Shown piece after piece: positions 8,161 to 15,396 of a DNA stretch of 46,250 bases. The notes below the pieces were generated by a model that did no database searches, was not told the origin of the DNA, and worked only from the letters and a program-made list of their open reading frames with translations. Position numbers and translations under genes: made by a program. The stretch spans positions 1-46,250 of the forward strand of contig WYBB01000188.1 of the NCBI GenBank assembly GCA_011526585.1, in the 5' to 3' direction. Every line of letters begins with the position of its first letter. Positions within the stretch are counted from its first letter, which is position 1. Origin of the DNA: Deltaproteobacteria bacterium. Its GTDB lineage: Bacteria; Myxococcota_A; UBA9042; PHBI01.

Positions 8161-9797
8161 GGCAGGTGCTCGCTCGGCGACTTGACGAAGACGGTGGGCT
8201 TGGACTGGGCGATGACGGGGCGCTGGCGGGCGCGCTCCCAGGCGTCGAAGTGTTCGTGATCACGCACGACGAGCTCGAGCGGTGCGATGACGCCGGCGGC
8301 GCGGTCGGCGTCGTAGCCGAGGTTGGCGGCGCGCAGGGCGGCGTCGAGGGAGGCGGCCAGCGGCGCGAGCGCGGCCTCGAGGTCGGGCGTGCGCTCGAGG
8401 GCGACGCGGTAGCGGTCGGGCGCGCTCGGGCTCGGGCCGAAGACGAAGCGGCGGTGGCCGGGCAGGGCGGCATGGACGGCGGCGCGCACGTGGGACTCGG
8501 TCGTCATGTCGTGCGCGATCGAGACGACGGCGCCGGTCTTCTGCACGTAGTGGAAGAGCGGGGCCTTGCCGGTGGGCGCGGCGGTCTCGGGGGAGAGCGC
8601 GTCGAAGAAGCCGGTCACCTCGACCTCGTCGCCGAGGCGATAGCGCCAGAGGCCGGCGCCCGAGGTGATGAGGAGCTCGTAGCGGCCGGGGCGGTGGAGC
8701 TCGTGGGCGAAGCGGGGCACGCCCGCGTGATCGAGGAACTCGACGACGACGGCGTCGCAGGCGAGCACGCCGCTGGGAGGCTGATCGGGGGCGGCGTCGG
8801 CGAGCGGCACGTTGAGCCAGCCCTCGGTGGCCGAGTAGATGGCGGGTCGCAGCGGGAGCTCGCCGAAGGCGTCGTAGAGCGCGGCGAGGTGGGTGCCGGC
8901 GCTGGCGTGATGCCAGCACGAGACGAGGCGAAGGGTGGGGAAGAAGTGCTTGGGAATCGGGCGCTTGCCGGCGACGCGCGCGGTGAGCAGGCGGGCGCGG
9001 GCGGGGTCTCTGCGGAGGTGGCGGCCGAGGTTGGCCCGGAGCGGGGAGGGGAGCTCCGGTGCGCTGAGGGTGCCGTCGTGGATGTCGCGCAGGAGGGCGT
9101 CGGCGTGCTCTTCGATCGTGCGGCCGAGGGCGGCGAGCGGGGCGGTGGTCACCGAAAACGCGATCGAGAGCTCGTGCGCGAGGCAGAAGCGGGCGATGGT
9201 GTAGAGCTGGGAATCGGGCGCGGGGATCTCGAAGGCGTCGGCCGGGACCGCGTAGAAGCGGCGCAAGAGCGGGGAGAGGCGGCGCAGGTTGTAGCCGGAG
9301 ATCGTGCCGGCGGGGGTGCCGCCCGGCGTGGTCTCGAGGGTGGCGGGGCCGACGAGGTAGAGGGCCTTGTGCGCGAGCGCGGCGGGGTGGTCGCGCACGA
9401 TGGCGTAGAGGAAGGGGTCGAGCGTGCGTTGGAACTCGGCACGGTAGGCGTCGTCGATCGGGATGTACTTGGCGAAGCCGGTGGTGCCCGAGGTCATCGC
9501 GAAGAACGGCGGGCGGCCGGCGACGAGCTGATCGGGGCGGCCGGCGAGGGCGGCCTGGAGCTCGGGCTGGATCGCGTCGTAGTCGGTGATCGGCACGAGG
9601 CGGCGCAGGTCGTCGAGCGAGCGCACGCGGTCGGCGCCGAGGCGGCGCGCGAGCGCGGTGTGGCCGTTGCGTGCGACGAGGCGGGTCAGGAGCGCCTCCT
9701 GGGCGGGGCGAACGTCGCGGGCGCGCTCGGAAAAGGCGTGGTAGCGCCGGGCGCGGCGCGCCTGGAGGAGGGAGCCGAGCACGCGTTGCAGGGTCAC
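8157..9797 (-). CDS. GH3 family acyl-acid amido synthetase-like ligase
   Basis: 546-aa protein of the GH3 branch of adenylating enzymes. The phosphate-binding loop MTSGTTGFAKYIPI, the ATP motif YSATEGWLNV and the conserved YRLGDEVEVTGF are all present, so the active site looks intact. GH3 enzymes adenylate a carboxylic acid and pass it to an amine, usually an amino acid, forming an amide. The start is GTG at 9797, overlapping the stop of the second FabH-like gene by GTGA; the frame extends far upstream, but that part lies antisense-like inside the next gene and is rejected. Within this cluster it could release or cap an acyl chain as an amide. The product is unknown. Confidence 0.85.
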   Translation of the reverse strand: MTLQRVLGSLLQARRARRYHAFSERARDVRPAQEALLTRLVARNGHTALARRLGADRVRSLDDLRRLVPITDYDAIQPELQAALAGRPDQLVAGRPPFFAMTSGTTGFAKYIPIDDAYRAEFQRTLDPFLYAIVRDHPAALAHKALYLVGPATLETTPGGTPAGTISGYNLRRLSPLLRRFYAVPADAFEIPAPDSQLYTIARFCLAHELSIAFSVTTAPLAALGRTIEEHADALLRDIHDGTLSAPELPSPLRANLGRHLRRDPARARLLTARVAGKRPIPKHFFPTLRLVSCWHHASAGTHLAALYDAFGELPLRPAIYSATEGWLNVPLADAAPDQPPSGVLACDAVVVEFLDHAGVPRFAHELHRPGRYELLITSGAGLWRYRLGDEVEVTGFFDALSPETAAPTGKAPLFHYVQKTGAVVSIAHDMTTESHVRAAVHAALPGHRRFVFGPSPSAPDRYRVALERTPDLEAALAPLAASLDAALRAANLGYDADRAAGVIAPLELVVRDHEHFDAWERARQRPVIAQSKPTVFVKSPSEHLP

Positions 9798-10828
9798 GGG
9801 GCCTCGTGGGGGGGCGCTTCGAGGAGGGCGGCGCCCGCGGTGTAGCCGGCGCCGGCGGTGAGGATGAGGACCTTGTCGCCGGGGGCGATGCGGCCCTGGG
9901 TGAGGGCGAGGTGGAGCGCGATGGCGGTCGAGGCGCCGCCGGTGTTGCCGAGGGTGTCGCAGGTGACGACGAGGCGCTCGCGCGGCAGGCGCAGCAGGCG
10001 GGCGACGCGCTCGAGGATGCGCACGTTGGGCTGGTGTGGCACGACGAGCGCGATCTCGGGCAGGCTCAGCGAGAGCGCGCCGAGGAAGGCGTCGGCGAGC
10101 TGGACGAAGGCCTCGGTCGCCTTCATGAAGACGTGCGGGCCGTCGCTCATGGCGAGGGCGTGCAGGCCGGCGGCGACGGTCGCTTCGGAGGTCGGAAGGC
10201 GCGAGCCACCGGCGGCGACGCGGATGGCGTCGTGGCCGCTGCCGTCGGCGGTGAGACCGGTCGCGACGAGGCGGAGCGCGCCGGGTGCGGGCGGGTCGCG
10301 CGTGAGGAGCGCGGCGGCGGCGCCGTCGGAGAAGAGCACGCGCACGCCGGGGGCGGCGCGGTCGAGGGTGCGCACGCGGCACTCGCCGGCGGCGACGAGC
10401 ACGGCGCGATCGCCGGTGACGAGGGCGCGCGCGGCGAGATCGAGCGCGTAGACGAAGCCGGCGCAGGCGGCGGAGAGATCGAAGGCCGGCAGGTGCGGCA
10501 GGCCGAGGCGGTGCTGCACGAGCGGGGCGGTGGCGGGCGAGGGGTGGTCGGGGGTGACGGTGGCGACGACGAGGCGGTCGAGGCGCGCGGCGAGCTCGGG
10601 GGCGAGGAGCGGAGCGAGCGCGGCGGCGACGAGGTCGGAGGTCGCGTGCTCGGGCGGGGCGACGGGGCGCGAGATGACGCCGGTCAGGCGGACGAGCTCG
10701 GCGGCGGCGTGGGCGTCGAGGCCGAGCTCGGCGGCGAGCGCGTCGGTCGAGAGGCGCGCGGTCGGGATGTGAACGGAGGTCTTCTGGAGGAAGACGTCGT
10801 CGAAGCGGGTGAGCTTGAGGCCGTTCAT
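9794..10828 (-). CDS. FabH-like 3-oxoacyl-ACP synthase III with complete triad
   Basis: 344-aa thiolase-fold condensing enzyme. Cys122 in DLSAACAGF, His265 in VVPHQPN and Asn295 in GNTGGAST form the full Cys-His-Asn triad of FabH, and the C-terminal GAGYTAGAALL matches the family. It should carry out a decarboxylative Claisen condensation or acyl transfer on an ACP- or CoA-bound substrate. It lies 10 bp after the small ACP gene at 10839 and overlaps the GH3 gene by 4 bp. A second FabH-like protein in the same operon differs at the Asn, so the two probably have different tasks. Substrate not predictable from sequence alone. Confidence 0.9.
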   Translation of the reverse strand: MNGLKLTRFDDVFLQKTSVHIPTARLSTDALAAELGLDAHAAAELVRLTGVISRPVAPPEHATSDLVAAALAPLLAPELAARLDRLVVATVTPDHPSPATAPLVQHRLGLPHLPAFDLSAACAGFVYALDLAARALVTGDRAVLVAAGECRVRTLDRAAPGVRVLFSDGAAAALLTRDPPAPGALRLVATGLTADGSGHDAIRVAAGGSRLPTSEATVAAGLHALAMSDGPHVFMKATEAFVQLADAFLGALSLSLPEIALVVPHQPNVRILERVARLLRLPRERLVVTCDTLGNTGGASTAIALHLALTQGRIAPGDKVLILTAGAGYTAGAALLEAPPHEAP

Positions 10829-10838
10829 GGCGTCGGGC

Positions 10839-11114
10839 TCATGCGAGGCCCCGGTGCGCGAGGCGGGCGGCCAGGGCAGCGGCGGTGGCGAAGTGCGCGC
10901 GCGTGACGTCGGCGCTGGTCAGGAGCAGATCGGTGCTCGCCTCGATGAGGTCGACGAGCTGCACGACCTCGAGCGAGGAGAGGGCGAGTGGGGTCTCGGC
11001 GTGCGCGGCGTACCAGGCGTCGGGCGGCAGGTCGCGGTCGGGCAGGTCGGCGGCGATCGCGAGCACGAGCGAAGCGACGCGAGTCGTGAGGGCGGGCGGC
11101 GGGGGCGCGCTCAT
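10839..11114 (-). CDS. Acyl carrier protein-like protein (second ACP)
   Basis: 91-aa protein with a carrier-protein pattern: LALSSLEVVQLVDLIEAS, where Ser47 before Leu48 sits at the phosphopantetheine site. The usual Asp of the DSL motif is Ser46, so this is a divergent carrier. Downstream helices (TSADVTRAHFATAAALA) fit ACP helices III and IV. ATG at 11114 overlaps the AMP-ligase stop by ATGA. Sitting between the AMP ligase and a FabH-like enzyme, it is a natural acceptor for an acyl group activated by the ligase. Confidence 0.75.
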   Translation of the reverse strand: MSAPPPPALTTRVASLVLAIAADLPDRDLPPDAWYAAHAETPLALSSLEVVQLVDLIEASTDLLLTSADVTRAHFATAAALAARLAHRGLA

Positions 11115-12520
11115 CGGGCGGTCCTCGCGGAGGGCGCGGCCAGGGCGGCGAGGAGCTCGATGGCGGCGCGATCGGGCTTGCCCGAAGGCAGGCGCGGGAG
11201 CGCGGGCACCCAGAGCAGGCGGCGTGGCGCCATCGGCACCGACGGCGGCAGCGCGCGCGTGAGCGTGGGCAGGTCGAGCTCGTGATCGGCTTCGTAGACG
11301 AGCGTGAGGCAGCCATCGGGCTCGTCGCCGGCGGGCTCGTCGACGAGCGCGATGGCGGCGCGGGCGCCGGCGGCCTCGGCGGCGCGGGCGAGGGCTTCGA
11401 GCGAGACGCGCTCGCCCTTGACCTTGACGAGGTCGTCGGCGCGGCCGAGCACGTGCAGGCGATCGTCGGGGTCGAGCAGGCCGAGGTCGCCGGTGAAGAA
11501 GCCGCTGGTCGCGCCGAGGGTGCGGCGCTGGCGCCGGGTCGCGTCGGGGTCGCCGAGGTAGCCGAGCATCTGGGTGTCGGAGGAAAAGCAGATCTCGCCG
11601 GGGCGACCGGCGGGCATGACCTGGGCGAACGCCTCGCCGTCGGGTGTGGCCGGGGCGTCGGCGGTGGCGGACGGCCCGTGCGGGGCGGGCTGGGCGATCC
11701 AGAGGTGCACGCCGTCGACCGCGCGTCCGACGGTGCCGGTGTAGAACGCGACGTGGGTCGAGGGCACGGCGGTGAGGCGCGGGCCGGCCTCGGTACAGCC
11801 GTACTGGTTCCAGACCACGGCGTCGGGGAAGGCGAGCGCGAGGCGGCGCGCGAGGATGGGCGGCAGGCGGCCGCCGGCCGAGCCGACCGAGCGCAGGTTG
11901 CGCGCGGCGAGGGGGTCGAGCTCGGGCAGGTGCTCGGCAAGCTGGCGGAGCGTGTGCGGCACGGCGGCGACGACGGTGGCCTGGGAGGCGATGACGGCGT
12001 CGGCGCGCTCGCTCGGGTAGGGGGAGGCGCAGTCGGTGACGGCGGCGCCGGCGGCGATGGCGGCGAAGAGCTGACCGACGAGGCCGAAGCCGTGATCGAG
12101 GGGCTGGAGCAGCGCGACCTCGTCGTCGGGGCCGAGCGCGAGGTAGGCGGCGATGCGGTGGGCGGCGCGAACGAGCGAGGCGAAGGCGAAGGCCGGCAGG
12201 CGCGGGGCGCCGGTCGAGCCCGAGGTGCGGATGGCGAGCTGGGCCCCGGGGATATTGACTTGAATGTCAATTGGGCTCGGGGTGTGGGTGCGGGTCGACG
12301 GGACCGGCACGAGGCCGCGGAGGAGCGCGGCCTCGAGGTGCACGAGCGCGGCGAGCGGGTCGCGCGCGGGGATGGCGAGCGGGCCCGGGCAGGCGGGCAG
12401 GGTGGGCGCGAGCGCGCGGGCGGCGGCGAGGATCTCGGGCAGCGTCATGACGCCGTCGCGCGTGCGCAGGCGAAAGCGCGAGCGCGTCTCGAGCGGGAGC
12501 TGGGCGAGGCTCGGGGTCAT
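11111..12520 (-). CDS. AMP-dependent acyl ligase (ANL superfamily)
   Basis: 469-aa adenylating enzyme. Visible cores: TSGSTGAPRLP (A3 loop, residues 99-109, with Arg in place of the usual Lys), NQYGCTEAGP (A5), FFTGDLGLLD (A7), GRADDLVKVKGERVS (A8) and LPSGKPDR with the catalytic Lys (A10). It is shorter than typical acyl-CoA synthetases (500-560 aa) but has both subdomains. It should make an acyl-AMP and load it on CoA or, given its neighbours, on one of the two carrier proteins. ATG 12520 overlaps the upstream gene by ATGA; the frame continuing upstream to 13180 is rejected. An AT-rich palindromic patch near 12257-12272 lies inside the gene. Confidence 0.9.
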   Translation of the reverse strand: MTPSLAQLPLETRSRFRLRTRDGVMTLPEILAAARALAPTLPACPGPLAIPARDPLAALVHLEAALLRGLVPVPSTRTHTPSPIDIQVNIPGAQLAIRTSGSTGAPRLPAFAFASLVRAAHRIAAYLALGPDDEVALLQPLDHGFGLVGQLFAAIAAGAAVTDCASPYPSERADAVIASQATVVAAVPHTLRQLAEHLPELDPLAARNLRSVGSAGGRLPPILARRLALAFPDAVVWNQYGCTEAGPRLTAVPSTHVAFYTGTVGRAVDGVHLWIAQPAPHGPSATADAPATPDGEAFAQVMPAGRPGEICFSSDTQMLGYLGDPDATRRQRRTLGATSGFFTGDLGLLDPDDRLHVLGRADDLVKVKGERVSLEALARAAEAAGARAAIALVDEPAGDEPDGCLTLVYEADHELDLPTLTRALPPSVPMAPRRLLWVPALPRLPSGKPDRAAIELLAALAAPSARTAR

Positions 12521-13545
12521 GCGGTGCTCGCCGGTGCGAGGCGCCAGAGCGCGGCGCCGTAGGAGAGGCCGCCGCCGGCGCTGGTGAGGACCACATGGTG
12601 CGCGCGATCGGGGGTCGAGGGCGAGCGCTGATGCAGGAGGTCGAGCGCGACGAGGAGCGAGGCGGCGCCGAGGCTGCCGTGAGCGACGAAGCCGTCGGTG
12701 AAGACGGCGCGGGGCGCGGCGTGCGCGGCGAGGCGGTGCGCGGTCGGAAGGCGGCTGACGTGCGGGACGACGAGAGCGTCGGGCGGCGGTGAGAGCGCGT
12801 CGAGCGCGGCGATGAGCGCGGACTCGGCGGCAGCGGAGAACGGGGCGGGGTCGCCGGAGAGCACGAACGGCTCGGGGGGCTCGACGGGCGGCAGGCGCGC
12901 GGTGACGGTGGCGAGGTCGACCAGGGCGGGGGCGGCGCCGAAGACGGCTCGCACGAGGCCGACGGGCGTGGTGGCGGTGTCGTCGGCGGGGGCCGGCGCG
13001 AGCACGAGCGCGGCGGCGCCGTCGCCCATCGCGAAGGGCAGGAGGCGCTCGGCCGGGGGGAAGGCGCGCGAGAAGGTGTCGATGGCGACGACGAGCACCG
13101 GGGCGGCGGCGTCGCGGGCGAGGCGCGCGCCCTCGACCAGGGCCCAGAGGCCGCCGGTGCAGCCCGAGCGGAGGTCGCACAGGGCGAGGTCGAGAGAGAG
13201 GGCGTGCGCGAGGCGGGCGGACTCGGCGGTGGTCCAGCGCGAGGCGGTCGAGGTGGCCAGGATCAGGGCGGCGAAGGCGGCGGTCGGGGTGGCGGCGCGG
13301 GCGAGCGCAAGGCGGGCGGCCTCGACGGCCAGCGACAGGGGGTCGGCGCCCGGCGGCAGGTGGGCGCGGGTGGCGACGCCGGGATCGGTGCCGAGGTGGG
13401 CGAGGAGCGCGGCGCGGCGGGCGGGCGGCAGGTCGGGCGCGAGGCGGGCGAGCAGGGCGTCGTTGGTCTGGGGGGCGGCGGGGAAGGCGGCGGCGGTGGC
13501 GAGGATGCGGGTCGGGCAGGGGCCGAGCCGCAGCGTCGGGGACAA
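12517..13545 (-). CDS. FabH-like condensing enzyme with Asn-to-His change
   Basis: 342-aa thiolase-fold protein. Cys129 in DLRSGCTGGLWAL is the nucleophile and His262 in VVPHVSRLP is the general base, but the third residue, Asn in FabH, is His289 in VAHGSLGAAS. This change recalls the Cys-His-His arrangement of other condensing enzymes or acyl transferases. N-terminus resembles FabH (ILATAAAFP). The only plausible start is TTG at 13545, with weak ribosome-site support, 47 bp after the carboxyltransferase gene. Identity with the other synthase at 9794 looks low by eye, so it is a divergent paralogue rather than a recent duplicate. Confidence 0.8.
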   Translation of the reverse strand: MSPTLRLGPCPTRILATAAAFPAAPQTNDALLARLAPDLPPARRAALLAHLGTDPGVATRAHLPPGADPLSLAVEAARLALARAATPTAAFAALILATSTASRWTTAESARLAHALSLDLALCDLRSGCTGGLWALVEGARLARDAAAPVLVVAIDTFSRAFPPAERLLPFAMGDGAAALVLAPAPADDTATTPVGLVRAVFGAAPALVDLATVTARLPPVEPPEPFVLSGDPAPFSAAAESALIAALDALSPPPDALVVPHVSRLPTAHRLAAHAAPRAVFTDGFVAHGSLGAASLLVALDLLHQRSPSTPDRAHHVVLTSAGGGLSYGAALWRLAPASTA

Positions 13546-13592
13546 GGCGGTCGGGAGGGCAGGGCTGGTGGAGCGCGTGGACAGGGCGGGCC

Positions 13593-14996
13593 TCAGAGGG
13601 GCAGGAGCGAGAGTCGGCGTGTGCCGGGCGGCGGCGGGGGCGGCGCGGGCAGGCGGGAAAAGGCGCGCTCGAGCTCGGCGCGGGCGGCCTCGGGGGCGAT
13701 GACGCGGTGGGCGAAGCCGGCCTCCTCGGGGGTTAGCGGGGCGTGCTCGGGCAGGGACAGGCCGGCGGCGGCGGAGGCGGCGCGCAGGGCGGCGTCGCCC
13801 ATCTGGGCGATGGCGGCGTCGGGCAGGGCGAGCACGACCTCGGCCTCGGCGGCGAGCACGGTGCCGGCGCCGACGGCGCGGCGCAGGACGAGGGCGACGC
13901 GCGGGACCCAGCGGCTGGCCTCGGCGTAGGCGGCGATGACGGCGGCGCCGTGGCAGAGCACGGCGGCGGCCTCCGAGGCGGTGCCGGGGAGAAAGCCCGG
14001 GGTGTCGGCGAGCGTGAGGATCGGCAGCCCGAAGGCGGTGGCGAGGCGGACCATGCGGGCGAGTTTGCGCGAGGCGGCGGCGTCGATGGCGCCGGCGAGC
14101 GAGGTGGGGGCCGAGGTGACGAGGAGGAGCGGGCGGCCGGCGAGGCGGGCGAGGCCGGTGCGAATGCTCGGGCCGTGGGCGGGGGCGAGCTCGAGCCAGG
14201 AGTCGGCGTCGGCGATGGCGTCGATGGCACGCGTGAAGTCCCAGGCCTGACGTGTGTCGGCGGGCAGGGCGGCGGCGAGCGCCGTGAGGCAGGACGCGGG
14301 GCGCGGCGCGGCGAACGGGGCGGCGTCGTGGGCCGAGGAGGGGAGGAGGGCGAGGGCGGCGCGCAGCCAGGCGAGGGCGTCGTCGTCGGCGGGCACGGTG
14401 GCGTGGAGGAGGCCGGTGGCGGCGTGGCGGCTGGTGCCGCCGAGCGCGTCGAGGGTGGGGGACTCGCCGAGCGCGGCGGTGACGACGGCGGGGCCGGCGA
14501 CGAAGGCGAAGGAGCGATCGGCGATGGCGACGGCGAGGTCCGACAGCGCCAGGGCGTAGGCGGCCGAGCCGGCGGCGGCGCCGAAGAGCGCGGCGAGGCG
14601 GGGCACGTGGCCGCCGAGGTCGGCCAGGGTGGCGAGGAGGCGGGCGTTGGCGGTGACGGCGGGCAGGCCCTCGCGCTGGCGGGCGCCGTCGGAGTCGAGG
14701 AGGAGCACGACCGGGTGGGCGGCGCGGCGGGCGGCTTCGAGGAGGCGGGTGGCGAGGGCGGCGCCGGCGGCGCCGAGGGTGCCGCGCAGGACGCGGCCGT
14801 CGGTGGCGATGACGGTGACGGGGCGGCCGGCGACGAGGCCGACGCCGGCGACGAGGCCGTCGCCGGGTGGGGACGAGGGATCGGCGCCGCGCAGGGTGGC
14901 GCCCTCGCGGGCGAAGGTGCCGGGGTCGCAGAGGCGCGCGGCGCGCTCGGCGGCGGAGAGGCGCCCGAGGCGGCGCGCCGGCAGGGGCTCAGGCAA
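13593..14996 (-). CDS. PccB-like acyl-CoA carboxyltransferase subunit
   Basis: About 467 aa from TTG 14996, which overlaps the stop of the upstream ACP gene by 8 bases; the frame is open to 15104 but that part lies within the ACP gene. Two crotonase-fold halves are recognisable. The second half carries GLPILTLADTPGFLPGTASE and HGAAVIAAYAEAS, hallmarks of propionyl/acetyl-CoA carboxylase beta subunits. The length is close to PccB (about 510 aa). No biotin carboxylase or biotin carrier gene is nearby. It may work with a distant biotin subunit to make malonyl- or methylmalonyl-type extender units, or in reverse as a biotin-independent decarboxylase, like malonyl-ACP decarboxylases. Start codon is an inference. 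Confidence 0.8.
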   Translation of the reverse strand: MPEPLPARRLGRLSAAERAARLCDPGTFAREGATLRGADPSSPPGDGLVAGVGLVAGRPVTVIATDGRVLRGTLGAAGAALATRLLEAARRAAHPVVLLLDSDGARQREGLPAVTANARLLATLADLGGHVPRLAALFGAAAGSAAYALALSDLAVAIADRSFAFVAGPAVVTAALGESPTLDALGGTSRHAATGLLHATVPADDDALAWLRAALALLPSSAHDAAPFAAPRPASCLTALAAALPADTRQAWDFTRAIDAIADADSWLELAPAHGPSIRTGLARLAGRPLLLVTSAPTSLAGAIDAAASRKLARMVRLATAFGLPILTLADTPGFLPGTASEAAAVLCHGAAVIAAYAEASRWVPRVALVLRRAVGAGTVLAAEAEVVLALPDAAIAQMGDAALRAASAAAGLSLPEHAPLTPEEAGFAHRVIAPEAARAELERAFSRLPAPPPPPPGTRRLSLLPL

Positions 14997-15258
14997 GGCC
15001 GGTTGGGGGGGCGGCGCCGAGCTTGGCGTCACAGAAGGCGACGAGCGCGCCGACGGTGGTGACGCCGCGGAGCTCGTCCGCGGCGGCGGAGAAGCCGAGG
15101 TCACGCTGCGCGAGGAAGGCGAGGTCGGTGAGGGAGAGGCTGTCGAGCCCGAGGTCGACGCGCAGGTGGGCGTCGGGCGTGATGGCGTCGGCCGGCACGT
15201 GGAAGTCTTCGCGCAGGATGCGGGCGAGTCGGTCGAAGGTGGCGTCCGGCTGGCTCAT
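14989..15258 (-). CDS. Acyl carrier protein (first gene of the biosynthetic operon)
   Basis: 89-aa classical carrier protein: DLGLDSLSLTDLAFLAQ places the phosphopantetheine-bearing Ser40 in an intact DSL motif. Four-helix pattern and acidic character fit ACP. ATG at 15258 is the first start of a run of eight minus-strand genes with overlaps or short gaps. A divergent hybrid histidine kinase starts 138 bp away at 15397, so the shared intergenic stretch should hold the operon promoter. It carries intermediates for the condensing enzymes encoded downstream. Confidence 0.9.
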   Translation of the reverse strand: MSQPDATFDRLARILREDFHVPADAITPDAHLRVDLGLDSLSLTDLAFLAQRDLGFSAAADELRGVTTVGALVAFCDAKLGAAPPTGLA

Positions 15259-15382
15259 GATGACGGTTGTCGCGAGCGGAGCGAGGGCGTGTCAAGCGGA
15301 GGCGTGGCCGGCATGCCGGATAGGACGGGTGGGCTGCGGCCCGATCGGGGGGCCGGCAGGTGGCGTTCATCCGGCGCTCGGG

Positions 15383-15388
15383 TATGAT
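15383..15388 (+). promoter_or_regulatory. -10-like element placed directly before the hybrid kinase start
   Basis: TATGAT ends 8 bases before the ATG at 15397. A weak -35 (GTGGCG) lies 17 bases upstream. If used, transcription starts at or next to the ATG, giving a leaderless message. No Shine-Dalgarno sequence precedes this ATG, which fits. Confidence 0.45.
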
Positions 15389-15396
15389 CGGCGACG

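Noticed and set aside
8145..9845. 566-aa plus-strand open frame
   Set aside because: Gly/Glu/Ala/Val-rich shadow opposite the GH3 gene; no ribosome site and no recognisable motif.
9798..10382. N-terminal extension of the GH3 frame to 741 aa
   Set aside because: Arg/Pro-rich shadow of the FabH-like gene; GTG 9797 overlaps the preceding stop by 4 bases and begins the recognisable GH3 sequence.
12257..12272. Promoter-like AT-rich inverted repeat (TTGAC/GTCAA arms)
   Set aside because: It lies inside the AMP ligase coding sequence, has no -10 partner in a useful place, and encodes a plausible peptide (PIDIQVNIPG).
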